Positions 22,848 through 35,271 of a stretch of DNA of 64,000 nucleotides are shown here, in pieces. Where the stretch lies: NCBI GenBank assembly GCA_900074885.1, contig FJUW01000061.1, positions 600,295 to 664,294 of the forward strand, read 5' to 3'. This DNA is from Rhynchosporium graminicola (Eukaryota; Ascomycota; Leotiomycetes; Helotiales; Ploettnerulaceae). Numbering within the stretch: position 1 is the stretch's first letter; each line of letters begins with the position of its first letter. The translations under genes and the position numbers were made by a program. The notes under the pieces are model-generated. The model had not been told where the DNA came from. It searched no databases and saw only the letters and a program-made list of their open reading frames with translations.

Positions 22848-25165
22848 GGCTTTTCGTTATCGGAATCGTAGTCTATATCGCTCCCGGCTTCGCATGAGGT
22901 AAAGGCAGTAGCTATATACTTATCTTCTATACTTTCGTACTCTGCGACGTATTATCTATATGATTTCTTAAAGACTCTTCTAAAGTTACCTTTAAACTTA
23001 GAAGAGTTCTTCGCCTTGAACTTCTCCTTAGCTTTCTCTCTTTCTTCCACTATATAGTCGAAAGATATATGATCTATAGTATTATATACCTAGTACTTCT
23101 TAGCGTTACCTTTCTTATCTAGCGTATTTATCTTCTTCTCTCCTTATATTCTGAATCGCCCTTTACTATCTCCCTTCTCTTTCTCTCTGTATACTTATCC
23201 TTTATCAGAATCGCTTCGGAATTTTCAATTAGTATAGAAGGTAGTACTAGTTATAAGGTATACGTGTTTATAGTTAATGATAGAGGTTCTGATAGAAGTA
23301 ATCGTCTTTTCAGTAGAAGTTATAAGTTAAGCTAGAGTAATTTAGTAAGCTTCTGAGCTTTAGTAAGTAGTAATAATCTTATTTATAACGAACTTCTTAT
23401 AGCGTAATTTAAAGGGTATACTACAATATAGCTCTCTAATCTATATAGAGAGTATATTAAAGCACTCTAAAGTCGTCTTTCCAGGGTTCTTTTCCTTAAT
23501 CGATTCAAGAGTAAGAAGATTCTATATAGTTAGAGAGAATCTGCTAAACTCCTCGCTCTTAAACTAATCTATTATATTCTTTAGTATAGTATCGAAATTA
23601 ATAATCAGAGAGGTTCTAGGGATACTATTCAGATTATAATAGTAGTATTAGAGAGCAGCGCCTTTTAGTATTAATAGAAACGCCTTACTATACTCCTCCG
23701 GTGGAATCTCAGCTCTTAAGTAGGCGTTATAGAATATTCTGACCTTACTACTAAAGCTATCTCTGTCTCCCTTGAATTTCATCTCTTCTAGAAATATATA
23801 AGAGAAGCTAGCGATCTCCTTTCTATACGACTTCTTCTTCTTCTTCTGTACCGTATTATAGTACTCTTCCTCTCCTCCTCTAGCTCCTTAGTAGCCTTCT
23901 CCTCCTCTTTAGTAGCCTTCTCCTCCTCTAGCTCCTCCTCCTCTACACCCCGTATTCTTCGGTATACGCTTTCTATAGTATCGCTGCTCTTCTCTATTCT
24001 GCTTAGAGGAGGTCTCTTTATATTATACTCCTTCAGTAGAATCTCGGTCGTATTATAGAGGTTCGTAGCGTTCTTTATCAAAGTCGAATTCGCTAATAGG
24101 AGCTAAGCCGAGTATAGTACGGTGCTTTATTATAGTTTATAGAACTCCTTCTTTAATCTCTTATACTCTAATTCGTCTTATTAAGTAGCTATATTATTTA
24201 TTATCTCCTTTTCTCTCTTATCTCGCTATTACTACGCAGATATCTGCTTCTTTAGTATAAGTGGATTTAATACTATATACTATAGCTATTCAGAGAGTAT
24301 CTTCTCTCCTATTGTGCTCTCTAGCTCCTTTAAGGTCTAACTACTTCGTATAGTATTCTATGGAGTATATAGAAGCTTATATAGCTTCTGCGCAGGTTCG
24401 TCGCCTTCTTCGATAAATACGCCTTTAGTACGTAGGGTGAATATAAGGTTATTATTTAACGATTTCTTAATAGATTTGAAAAAGTCTATTATCTAACTTT
24501 TATAGATCTCCTTAAATAAGGAGTATAAGGGTCTATCTACGTAGTCGGAGCTCTTAATTTATCTAATAAGACCTTCTCCCTGCTTCCGTATAGTCTCCGG
24601 GTCTAGTGGGTCCTTACCGGAGTTCGCCGGTATATCGAAAGCACTAACCTCAGGGGTATTATTATCTCTTACTATATTAAAGGTCTGATTTATATAAGTG
24701 TTTTAGTACTATTCCGAGGTTATCTGTAATAGTAGTTATAGAGTTATTCTTAAGTATTATATTCTTAAGTTATAAGAGAAGCGCTAGCGTAGCGCGTTTA
24801 AGTTTGACTTCGAGTTTTCGGCGCAAATTGAAGTCTTAAAAGCGCGTTATTTGAAGTCGGGTTGCGGTAGTTATCGAAGTACGTAGAAGGTAAGTACGTA
24901 GAAGGCAAGTATATAGAGGGTAATAGTAGTATAATATACTAGAATTCAAATCATTTAATTATTTCGCAGGTAGAATCCAGGTAAATTATCTTAGTTATTC
25001 AAGTTAAATAGCAAAGAGGAGACCGTGTCTTCTCTAGTAATTGAGCTATTGCCGTAGTAGATATCTCTAATCTTTAAGATTACTAGCGCGCTCTTTTCAG
25101 TAGTCGAAATTCTTAGAATTTAACTGCTTTCAAAGAGTGAAATGATCTATGCGTCTATTAATTAA
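22848..25165 (-). pseudogene. Copia A gag region (RIP-degraded)
   Basis: Minus-strand continuation of Copia A to the right of Copia B, between the protease and the 5' LTR. It reads as a charged gag-like protein (ERERAKEKFKAKNSSKFKGN near 23000). An open Glu/Lys/Arg-rich run of 97 codons lies at 23788-24081, partly encoded by CTC/CTT-rich low-complexity DNA at 23830-23945. No intact zinc knuckle was seen. RIP stops are frequent. Confidence 0.65.
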
Positions 25166-25358
25166 TATTAGTATCACTCTGTCGTAGTACGTATAATTAA
25201 GTAGTCTGCGTGAGCTAAAGTATAGTGATAGTAGTAGTGGTATTATCTGTTGTATCGTGGCTGGCTTTCCTAGGTAGTCGAGACTCCGTAAGGGAGATAT
25301 ATCTGGCCGGCTAAACCCCGGTGCAGATACTCGACTAACACGTGACTATGGACCAACA
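25166..25358 (-). repeat. Right LTR (5' LTR) of Copia A
   Basis: 193 bp, ending GGACCAACA at 25358 next to gctcc. It keeps many TG dinucleotides (TATCTGTTGTATCGTGGCTG) that are TA in the left LTR. Confidence 0.92.
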
Positions 25359-25363
25359 GCTCC

Positions 25364-25532
25364 TGATTATAGTTCTTATTATAGTAGTATATATTATTTT
25401 CTATTATAAACTAGAGTTCTTTAGCTAATTCCTTATAAAGGTCCTGAATATTCTAGATCTAGATACGAGCTGTATTATTATCTTTAATAATAATATTAGG
25501 TTCTCTATAAGTAATAAGTTCGTTATTATAAT
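25364..25532 (-). pseudogene. Gypsy C relic, part 1: integrase region
   Basis: Minus-strand reading gives ELITYREPNIIIKDN, then LYKELAKELQFI, typical of the stretch before the integrase C-terminal domain. It joins to 12480-12865 across Copia A. On the right it is cut by the 5' LTR of Gypsy D at 25533. Confidence 0.75.
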
Positions 25533-25801
25533 TATGACGACAGCTCATTTGAATATCATACGAGGAGAAGGATAGATACTAGGGCCCAAGTTCCTAGGCA
25601 TCCCGGTATAACTAATATCCGACTCGATATAGTATCGGACTAGTACCGGTATATATATATAAGGTGCCTTATACTCTATCTCTCTTCTTCTTCCTTCTTT
25701 ATCTTTTTATTTCCTTAGTAGTAGATCATATAAGATCGCTCTTAGCTTCCCTACTTATTTTATCCTTACTTATATACTACCTTAAGTCTTATATTATTAT
25801 A
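25533..25801 (+). repeat. 5' LTR of Gypsy D
   Basis: 269 bp, from TATGACGACAGC to TATTATTATA. It contains a TATA-like run (about 25650-25663) before AAGGTGCC, a plausible promoter core. Confidence 0.88.
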
Positions 25802-28800
25802 TTAAATAAAAAGATTAAGATAGCCGGAGAAAGCTTAATATAATATCTTATCTATTAAGTTAGGTATTAGATAATTACTCTTATATAGCCGAGATTCTAG
25901 AGATCTCTCGGATAGCTATGAATTAGGGTTTAATTTAGCTTATTATAAATAGTATAATAGAGGAGGTCTTCGCTAATACTCTTTTAATAACTCTCTTAGT
26001 ATAAAGGAATTATAAATATATTTTAAAGAAAATATAAATATATTTAAAAGAAAATATAATAAATACCCCGGAACTTTAACCTTTACGTATTACTACTGAA
26101 ATAGCCCTAATATACTCCTTTTTAAGCTATTATTATAGTTCCTAACTAATAAACTAGAGACTCCTCTAGTTCTAGAGGAACTCGACGCGATTCTTCCCGC
26201 TCTACTTCCGAACCTAATCTATTAAACTCTTTCTTACTCTAAATATCTCTTATACTAGAGAATATTAATACTTTATTAAGGAAGTATTAACTAAAAGAGA
26301 AAGGAAAATAAAAGCGAAATTCACTAGGAGTATAATCGCTAAGTACTCTTACCTTTATAGATAACTCGAATCTGATCTATTCCCTCTTATAATAATTAAT
26401 AGACTAAGAAGAAAAGAATAACTCTCTAGAAGATACTATAGATAAACTAATCTTTATATAAGATAAGTTCCTTATAGGAGTCCCTTACTTATCTTCGATT
26501 CTCCTACTAGAGCTAGTACTATAATCTCCGCGTATTCCGAAGTTTAATAAGCTAATAAACTCTATTCTAATATATAATACTAAGAGAGAGGATATTATTC
26601 CTAATAAACTATCGCTCTCTTCTAGCGCCGAATTAGTAGAGTTACGCCTTAAGAAGTCTTATTTTACTAAGAAGATCTTACCTTTAGATAATAGATTAGA
26701 TCCTACTTTCCTCTAATAGAGAGTATCGATAGAAGACCGGCTAGTTATAAACGCTAACTATTATCCTATAGACCTCTCTTAGCGCGTTCTTATATAAGGA
26801 CTAGTTACTAGATTAGCTAAGTAGTATCTTACGCTCTAATACTTTACTAATAAGTTTAAGATTAATAATAAAATAATATTTTTATTAGAGGAGAACTTTC
26901 ATATTAGTTTAGAAGAAGATAATTACTATAACGCTTTTTATTACTTAGAAATATAATAACTTAGCTATACTCGCGAGACTTTCACTGAGTTTTATAATTA
27001 ATTCTAAAGCGCTACTATCTAAAGTAAAGTTAAAAAGAAATAGTAGTTCTTCTATATATAAGATAAGATTATATTATCCTTATATACTTTAATTACTATT
27101 ATTAAACTAATATAGAATAAGGATTACGCTTCTATAGTTAGATCTTTACTTTCTTTTAATACTAAGTATCATTATAACTTAGAATATACTTATCCTGAGA
27201 AAGCTATTATCTAGATATAGTATTATAGGCTTACTATTACTACTATAACCTCTTCTAGTTCTACTTCTTACTAGTCCTTAAGCTTAGCCCCTCGATAAAC
27301 TACTCTTATACTATATATACGTACCTTTACTCCGGTATAAGCTAGTACTCTCTCTATATTAAAACGCTCTATTATAACGACTAGAGAACCTCTTATGTAT
27401 TATAGTTATAAATAGCTTAGCTATATTAAGCTAGACTGCTTTAACCCGCCTAAGGTTTAATTAATCGATAAATTCCCGGAAGAGGAAAGAGTAACTAAAG
27501 AAGTAATAGAAGATATACTTTCCGAATCTGAACTAATACTAGAGGGAAATAATAAGACTTAAGTAAAAACTCCTTTCTAAGTCTATATAAGTATAATCTC
27601 TCTAATCTTAACCTTAACTCTCTAATAGGAAGTAAGTAATTTATATATCTAATTATAATTAGTATAAATAAGCTAGGAATCTCTATAAATAGCTTAATCA
27701 ATACCGGAGCGAACAGATACTTATTTATTAATCGTACTCTTACTAGATAACTATTAGAGGCCCTCGGTATTAAAATCGAGCTACTATCTTATTCTATTCT
27801 AATATATAGTTTCTAATAGTCTATTAGAACTTATATTATCTATTTTATATATTTATATCTTTCTATTAATAATAAGCGTATCTATAACTATCCTTTTATT
27901 CTCCTTGATTTACAATAATAAGATATAACTATTAGTATTAAATAAATATAATAATTTCAAGTTAAGCTCGATATAATCTACTATAAGCTACTATAGCCGG
28001 AACGATATCTAGTTACCCTCTGAGATAATAAGAAGATAATTATAATTCTATTATCTTATAAACCTAGTCTTAATCGATCTTACTAAATCGACGCTAACGC
28101 GCAGGACTTAGCTATAAACTAGCTAAACTAACGCTAATTACCCTAAATAGTAGCGATATAGTATAGTAATATATTATCTCTATTATTTAACTTATTTCCG
28201 CTTATTATTAAGGAATCCGAACCCTTTTCCGCTTCGAAATTATTAAGAAAAGTACTTATATCGAAACTCTACTGCGAGCGTATCTCTTAATCTTCGAGGA
28301 TCTAGAAACTAGTTCCGATTTATTAAATTAGTACTATAGCTTTTCACTTTAATATAAAATGTGAAAGCTCTGAATTATTCTTTACTAATATCTATAAGAT
28401 AGATCGTATCTTATAAGACTATTCGGATAGTAACTCTCCTAAGGATCCTGATACTAAATAACTTATAGCTAAAAAGTTACTAGAATAGTATTATACTCTT
28501 AAGGAAGCTTTTTCTTAGTAGGATTCTAATATTCTTCTGCCTTATTACTTATATAATTATAAAATCATTCTAGAAGAACTATTACTTAATATATATTCGC
28601 CCTTATATTAAAAATCTATAGAGGAACTATAAGTAACTAAGTATTATCTTATAAAGAACTTAGATAAGGGATTTATTAAATCTAGCTAAAGCCTCTTCGT
28701 AATACTTATACTATTTATTAAGAAGGCCGATAGAGGGTTATATTTCTATATCGATTATCGTAAGCTTAATATAATTACTAGAAAGGATTTATACTTGATA

Positions 28801-29135
28801 CTTAGGATTAATAAGCTCTTAACTCATATATCTAAAGTAATAGTTTTTACTAAACTAGATATCCGTATAGTATTTATTCGTATTTATATAGATCCCGAAT
28901 CAGAGGAGTATATTATTTTCTAAACTTGCTTCAAATCTTATAAATATAAGGTACTACTTTTTAAGCTTTATAATAAACCTAATATATACTTATGATATAT
29001 AAATAATATACTATTAGATTATCTAGATAATTTCTATATAGCTTACTTAGATAATATTCTTATATACTTAGAAGTACTCTAAGAATATAAGAGATATATT
29101 AAGTTAATATTATAATACTTAATAGATATTAGAAT

Positions 29136-30438
29136 CTAAGTGTAACGACACAAGACTCAAGGCGGTATACAAGCAAGAATAAACAAGTAGGGAGGCTAAG
29201 AGCGATCTTATATAGTCTGGTACGAAGGAAACAGAAAGATGTAGAGCTCTAAAGGAGTCTGCACCTTCTATATATATAAGGAGGGTATGCCTAAGGCACT
29301 GATACTGGCCCGTATCTGCCACGTATACTATGCGCCGTCATATTACCCCCTTCTAAGATAAAGGCTCGCCCTCGAGCCTTGAAGAATCGAAGTAACTAAG
29401 GAAACAAGTAAGTATAAAACGCAGTTAAATATCAAGATAATCTTCTAAATTTCTATTAAACCGAAACCGTAGATACTAATTTAGTACCGAGATTATCTCT
29501 TCTGCAGAGGGAAACGTAATCTCTAGTAATTATAATACCGAGTTTTACTGAATAAGCGAGGCTAAGCGAGTAATTGAAACACTTGAAGGTTGCGAAAGAA
29601 ACGAAAGTCTAAATCGAATTCTAAAGAAGCTAAAAGATTAAAGAGAGTTAGATATCTTTATTAAGTAGATATAGAAAGTGTTAAATTAAAGGTTCTAGTA
29701 GAGGGAGGTCGATTCTGCCGAGAGGGATAAATTATACCGGGGTACAGGGATTACGAGTCGAATTCCGATAATTTCCGCTAGGGTAATAAGCTACTTCGTC
29801 CTAGCCTAAAAGTAAGGTTTTTCGCTATTAGAGCTACTTTCGGAAGGTTAAAGTCGGGTAAGAGGATAAAGAATATTAGGGCCTATAGGGAAGTTTCCAC
29901 CTAAAATTCATCTGCTGTTTTACTTTATACGCACGAAGGAACGAGTTTCGAAGTATCCGAGAGTGACTTCGTAGTAATACTAGTGCTTCTGAGGCTGAAT
30001 TACGTTTAAATTCCTAGCTATCCGAGAGATCTCTAGAATCTCGGCTCTTTTAAAAACCTAACCGTCGAATTCGTAATTAATAATACTGAATATTTCCGTA
30101 TAATTCCGAAAATCTAAAGTAAGTAGAGATAACTCAGCGAAGAGCTCCCTAGTAGTCGTATATGCGAATCGAGTTTTCTAGGTAAGATATTATTTAATAC
30201 TATCCCCGGCGGTCTTAATCTTTCTATTTAATATAACGATATAAGACTTAAGGCGGTATATAAGTAAGAATAAATAAGTAGGGAGGCTAAGAGCGATCTT
30301 ATATAATCTAGTACGAAGGAAACAGAAAGATGCAGAGCTCTAAAGGAGTCTGCACCTTCTATATATATAAGGAGGGTATACCTAAGGCACTGATACTGGC
30401 CCGTATCTGCCACGTATACTATGCGCCGTCACACTAAG
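29136..30438 (-). mobile_element. Element E: non-autonomous LTR element inside Gypsy D
   Basis: Element body 29141-30433 (1293 bp) with two 202-bp LTRs (29141-29342 and 30232-30433) and perfect ctaag duplications (29136-29140 and 30434-30438). The purine tract lies beside the left LTR, so it reads on the minus strand. The 889-bp interior has no pol frame. Its LTR shares the first 85 bp or so with the Gypsy D LTR, and its leader after the 5' LTR matches the Gypsy D leader (AAAGATTAAGA, GAGATTCTAGAGATCTCTCG). It therefore looks like a coding-deleted relative that depended on D-type proteins. The two open frames inside its LTRs (29119-29322 and 30228-30413) are mirror translations, not genes. 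Confidence 0.93.
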
Positions 30439-32230
30439 TAGATATTAAGAAGAGCGAATTCCATATTACTCGAACTAAATACCTTAGATATATCGTTACT
30501 ACTAACGGAATCGAGCTAGATCCCGAGAAGATAGTACTATTAGTAAATTAGAAGTACTTCGAAATAATAATAGTTATAAAATCTTTCTTAGGATTCTAAA
30601 GCTTTTATTATTAATTTATTCGAAATCTCGCCCTTATCGCTAAATCTCTCTTAATACTTACTAGGCCTATAGTACTATAGAATTTTACTAATAATTATAA
30701 GAAATCCTTTAATAAGCTATAGTAATAGCTACTATTAATATAGAAACTATATTATTTCGACTTAGAATTATAGACTAAACTAGAAACTAATACCTTCGAT
30801 AGTATAATAGCTAGAGTTATCTTCTAATTATATCAAGATAACTAGTAGTATCTAATTAAATTCTATTTCTATATTCTTAATAGATATAAACCTAACTAGG
30901 AGATTTATAATAAGGAATTATATACTATTATTAAGTCCTTTCGAAAATAGAGACCTGAACTTATATCGCTATAACGCTATACTAGCATATATATAGACTA
31001 TCGATCCTCAGAATACTTTATAACTATTAAGATCCTAACTAATAAGTAAGCTAAATAAATAGAATTTCTATCTGAATTTAACTTTTAAATTATATATATA
31101 CTTAGTAAAAATAATACTAAAGCTAATATCCTTAGCTATAAGGAATAGGACTTAAAGATATAAGAATAATAGAAATAAGATGATAGATCTCGGGTCTTAT
31201 TACTATTAGACTGTCTAGATCCTAGGATTAATACGGAATTAGCTAAGTATTTTATCGATTAGATTAGTTATATATACCTAATATCGCTAAGTACTAATAT
31301 ACTATCGGAACCTATACGTAACTCCTTCGATTTAATCGAGAAATTATATTAATCTAACTAAGAATTATTCTCTAATAAACAGAATATTTTAGGAAATAGC
31401 TATACTATTAATAATAGCTTACTACTCTATAATAGTCGTCTATACGTATAATACTAAATCCTATTATATACCTATTTAATCAGCGAAATTCATAATTAAG
31501 TCTCTTCTGCTTATCTAAATACTTATAAGACTATCGAAATAATTTCTATCTAATACTACGAGAAAGGACTCGTATTAGATATAAAATAGTATACTCGTAA
31601 TTACCGCTTCTATTAGTACTCTCATCCGAAGCAGACAGAATAGTAAGGATTCCTCTACCTATTACTAGTATCTAGCTACTTTATATAGTATCTAGCTATA
31701 GATTTTAAAGATTTCCCGCCTAATAACTCAGGATTTAATAAGATTTTAGTATTTATCGACTGCCTAGAGAAAGACTCCGTATCGATACTGTACTACTATA
31801 ATATCAATACCCGCGGGATAGCTACTCTCTTTATCTACTACGATAGATATATCGTTTCGAATATACCTCTAAGTTAATTATATCCGATCGAGGAGCGCAG
31901 TTTATCTTATCCTTCTAGTAAGAGTTTTACTATATAATTAGAGTTAAGATTAAGCTCTCTACTTCCTTCTACTAATAAACCGATAGATAAATAGAGATTA
32001 TAAACTAATATATTAATTAATACCTTAGATCTTTTATTAATTACTATTAGAGTAACTAAAGCGAACTACTATCGATAATAAACCGCGCCTAAGTAATCTT
32101 ACCTCACGATTCTATTAGTATAGCGCTATATACCCTTAAATACGATATACTACTACGAAATAGCTAAGATTAGAAGTAACTTACTATATCGATACCGCAG
32201 GAGAAGATTAACTATATCGATACTAAATCC

Positions 32231-33014
32231 TTAGCTATAACGAGGTTAAGGTTAGGCTCATACTAACTACGCTATCTGGACTAAAGGATCATATGTGGTA
32301 CAAAAGTAAGGCAGGCTTTGTTAGTTGTGAAAGATCACTTTAAGGTATCAGGAGATGGAGAATTGAAGTCGTCTCTGAATATTAATTATAGAGAGCGTTA
32401 TCTCTTCAGAAGGAAGAGAGAAAGCTTGCTTTAAATACATGAGGAGATCATATAAGCATATACTAAGCTATGCAGGTGATCAGATATAACGTGACTGTAT
32501 ATGACAGGTGAAAGTGTACGATATCATAATATTCAGCGCACGCTAAACACGCCTAATACCGTATGTATATAACCGACTATCACGTGCCTATTATGATATC
32601 TCCTCTCTTAGTAAGCTCGTCCTCGAGCGCCTTAAGCCGGAGAATTATCGTAACTCGCCCGGCTAATATGCTACGTTAAACCCCTAAGGGTTATAATATA
32701 ATATACCGAGGCGAGAGATCTCGAAGTCGATACTATTACCTCTTATCAGCCTAATATAAGTAGTTTAAATATATCACTCTAACGCTTTTTCTCAGCTATC
32801 TTATACGCGTCTCGCTTAAGGATTCTGGCCATATTAGCTATACTCAGAAGTACTCTGCCAGAAGACCGGTTGCGCTGAATATTCTATAATAGGGTTAAGG
32901 TTAGTCTTATACTAACTACGCTATCTGAACTAAAAGATCACAATATTCAGCGCACGCTGAATACGCCTAATACTATATATATATAACCGACTATCACGTG
33001 CCTAGTACATTAGC
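32231..33014 (-). mobile_element. Element G: miniature LTR element (TRIM-like) inside Gypsy D
   Basis: Element body 32236-33009 (774 bp). LTRs are at 32236-32595, enlarged by solo LTR H, and at 32885-33009 (125 bp). Target duplications are ttagc at 32231-32235 and 33010-33014. The interior, 32596-32884, is only about 289 bp and non-coding. The left interior edge carries a reversed purine tract followed by CTCGTCCTCGAGCG, similar to the 3' end of the other Gypsy-type elements here, so G reads on the minus strand. The interior keeps more CpA than surrounding Gypsy D. Family member: solo LTR at 8792-8916. Confidence 0.9.
32289..32528. mobile_element. Solo LTR H inside the LTR of element G
   Basis: Insert 32294-32523 (230 bp) starts TGTGGTAC and ends GTACGATA (ancestral ...GACA). 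It is flanked by tcata at 32289-32293 and 32524-32528. Removing insert plus one tcata (235 bp) shrinks the 360-bp LTR to exactly the 125 bp of the other two family members. It carries few RIP changes. Confidence 0.85.
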
Positions 33015-33542
33015 TAAATATACTAAATCCGCTATCTAATCTCTAGGCCGGACTGTATTAAGTCCTAGCTAAGATCGGATACTCTTATGAGCTAGATTTA
33101 CCTTCTAGATCTTCTATATATAATATATTTATTTTAGAATTACTCTTTAAGGACCCGGATAGCTTATTACTAAGCTAGGAGCTACTAAATCTATCCCCGG
33201 AGATTATCACTAGTTAAGAAGAGTAAAAGTTATAAGATATACTTATTATATAGCTCCTAAGAGGTAATCTGAAGTATTAAGTTAGCTAGCTAGAATACGA
33301 CCTAGACTTAACTTAGTATAACGCTTTCGATCTAATAGATACTCTATATAAACTTAGAGACTTCTATACTACTAACTTAAGTAAACTTAGACCTTCGCAT
33401 AAACTAGATTAATAGATTAAGACTTAGGAAAGTAGAATAGATAACTATAGTTACTTAGAGGATAATAAACTATTATAGATATTAGTATTAAAATTTATTA
33501 CTAAGGATAATCCCTCGATTATACTCTATAATAAAACTATAT

Positions 33543-33840
33543 CTAAAACTCTACTTCCTCTATTACTTTCACTTTACTAGCTTTCTCTCCTAAAGCCTCT
33601 AGAATATCTAGAATATCTAGAACTAGAATTATTATATCTAACTCCTTACTTAAATTTACTAACGCAGCTTTAGTAGTAGATTAAGTATAATAGCTAATCC
33701 TATAAGCTTTCTTCTTTAAAGAGAGTCCGGGAGTATCTAGATCTGATATTATCTTAGAACTAGAAAGCAGATTCCTCTTTCCTTTAGTATTAGATATTAT
33801 AGCTTTAAATATAGCTTTCTTTATAAATTCCCGTATAATA
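33543..33840 (-). pseudogene. Antisense open frame in the 3' region of Gypsy D
   Basis: Minus-strand frame of about 98 codons with one internal TAA and a terminal TAG. It runs from IIREFIKKAIFKAIISN through LSLKKKAYRIS to LDILDILEALGEKASKVKV. Such an open run is unusual in RIP-mutated DNA. Another minus-strand stretch upstream (near 34000-34050) also reads openly except at Gln-type stops. It resembles no family I know, so whether it was a real element gene is uncertain. The region 33440-34991 has no other recognised feature. Confidence 0.35.
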
Positions 33841-34991
33841 GTATTTAACTCTTTTATCTACTTTAATATTATTTATATTATTATTTTAGATTTCGCTGAA
33901 TCAATTATTAAAGTATCTAAATCCTATATTATATTAGTATTATACTAGTATCTAAAAGTTCTAAGATCTTAACTTATTATCTTAATAAACTCTAACTCCT
34001 TAAATAATTTCTCTATAGATCGCCTTAAAGCTTAAGTCTCTACTAATTATATAATAATAATCTCTAATATAATACTAGAAGTAATAGATTTCGCGAGATA
34101 ATAGGTCTGATTAATAGCCTGATAAGTAGCTATTATACCGCCTTAATTTAGCTCTATATCCTTAGCTTTATTACTAAGAAGTAAACTAGATAAAATAATA
34201 TACTTTATATTAATATAATTAAGTAACTATAATATATTAGTATATATAATTATATCTAGGTTTAAGTAACTTATATACTAATAATCGCTTTTTAATACTA
34301 AATAATACTTATAAAGCTTAGAGTTAAGCTTATTAAATAAGTATAGAAGTTCTAAGATAAGAGTATTATTATACTTTAGCTTAAGGAAGGCGCGAATATA
34401 TCGCAAGTAATATATATGATACGCTACTGAAAGGGTATTAGTAAGAACTAGTAAGAGTACTATAGGAGTTAGTATTATAGATCTATAAAACTCTTATATC
34501 TTATCTAGAGACTATATCTAACTCTAAGGTAAGTAACTTACTAATAATAGGGGAAAAGTTAATTAGGTCGATTAATATATGAGATTATAGTAGTACTACT
34601 ATAGTAGTTAGTAATAATACTTACTCTAGTAATTATAATATAGTCTAGAGGGAGTATACTTATAGTTTAAGTAGTTATCGTAGTTAAAGAAGAAAAGCTC
34701 TAATATTAATAAACCCCTTCCTTTATATACTATACGCCTTACTTAAACTCGACTCCTGCTATAAACAGATAAAGCAAATATAGCTTACCGCCTGATTTAG
34801 AAGCTATAGCTAATATAGTACTATTATAGTAACGTAACTAGTTAGTACCTAATGAAGAATTTACTATTATTAAAGAGCAGCTAGTATCTATTACGCGAAT
34901 ATCGACGAAAATAGTTATAATAAAGACTAATTTCTAGTATAAATTTTAACCTTCTAAGCTTAGGGTTAAGCTCTTCTTATAGGGAGGGTAA

Positions 34992-35271
34992 TATAACGAT
35001 AACTTACCCGAATATTATATAAGAAGAAAGATAGATACCGGGGCCTAAGTTCATAGGTATTATAAGTATCTCGGTATAACTAGTATCCGATTCGATATAG
35101 TATCGGACTAGTACTAATATATATATATATAAGGTGCCTTATACTCTATCTCTCTTCTTCTTCCTTCCTTATCTTCTTGTTTCCTTAGTAGTAGACTAGA
35201 TAAGATCGCTCTTAGCCTTCCTACTTGTTTTATTCTTGCTCGTATACCGCCTTGAGTCTTGTGTCGTTATA
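34992..35271 (+). repeat. 3' LTR of Gypsy D
   Basis: 280 bp, preceded by a purine tract (AGGGAGGGTAA, 34981-34991), and ending GTGTCGTTATA. It preserves some TG sites lost in the 5' LTR near its right end (CTTGAGTCTTGTG). Confidence 0.88.

Larger units (their letters stand above)
12866..25358 (-). mobile_element. Copia A, complete LTR retrotransposon (holds Copia B)
   Basis: Two 193-bp LTRs (12866-13058 and 25166-25358) are flanked by identical gctcc (12861-12865 and 25359-25363). Reading on the minus strand gives gag, protease, integrase, RT and RNase H, the Ty1/Copia order. After removing Copia B and its duplicated cttcc, the element is about 6.2 kb. It is inserted in the integrase tail of Gypsy C. 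The right (5') LTR is lightly mutated and the left (3') LTR carries more TG-to-TA changes. Confidence 0.94.
26900..33440 (+). pseudogene. Gypsy D gag-pol (RIP-degraded, interrupted by E and G)
   Basis: Gag-like sequence lies at about 26900-27400. The protease motif appears as LINTGANRY at about 27691, with the catalytic Asp changed to Asn. RT begins near 28600; the palm motif reads YLDN at 29044-29055 (second Asp lost). RT resumes at 30439 after element E with KKSEFHITRTKYL. RNase H follows at about 30660-31150 and integrase at about 31550-32230. After G, from 33015, come the integrase C-terminus and a chromodomain-like tail with DILII and LEYDLDLT. Loss of catalytic Asp residues and the many stops show it is dead. 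Confidence 0.85.
25533..35271 (+). mobile_element. Gypsy D, LTR retrotransposon holding elements E and G
   Basis: LTRs at 25533-25801 and 34992-35271 share the A/T-shifted TGTGACGA start, the CTCTTCTTCTTCC tract and the CTTGAGTCTT end. Without E and G it is about 7.7 kb. Gag, protease, RT, RNase H, integrase and a chromodomain-like tail read on the plus strand. Immediate flanks (ataat on the left, atagc on the right) do not match, unlike every other complete LTR element here. Confidence 0.88.

Noticed and set aside
23788..24081. Glu/Arg-rich 97-codon frame as a host gene
   Set aside because: It lies inside the gag region of Copia A and is largely encoded by low-complexity CTC/CTT DNA.
29119..29322. 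Open frame repeated at 30228-30413
   Set aside because: Both are translations of the two LTRs of element E.
32236..33009. Two independent MITE-like insertions in Gypsy D
   Set aside because: A shared ttagc duplication at the outer ends, a purine tract and the LTR length arithmetic support one LTR element instead.
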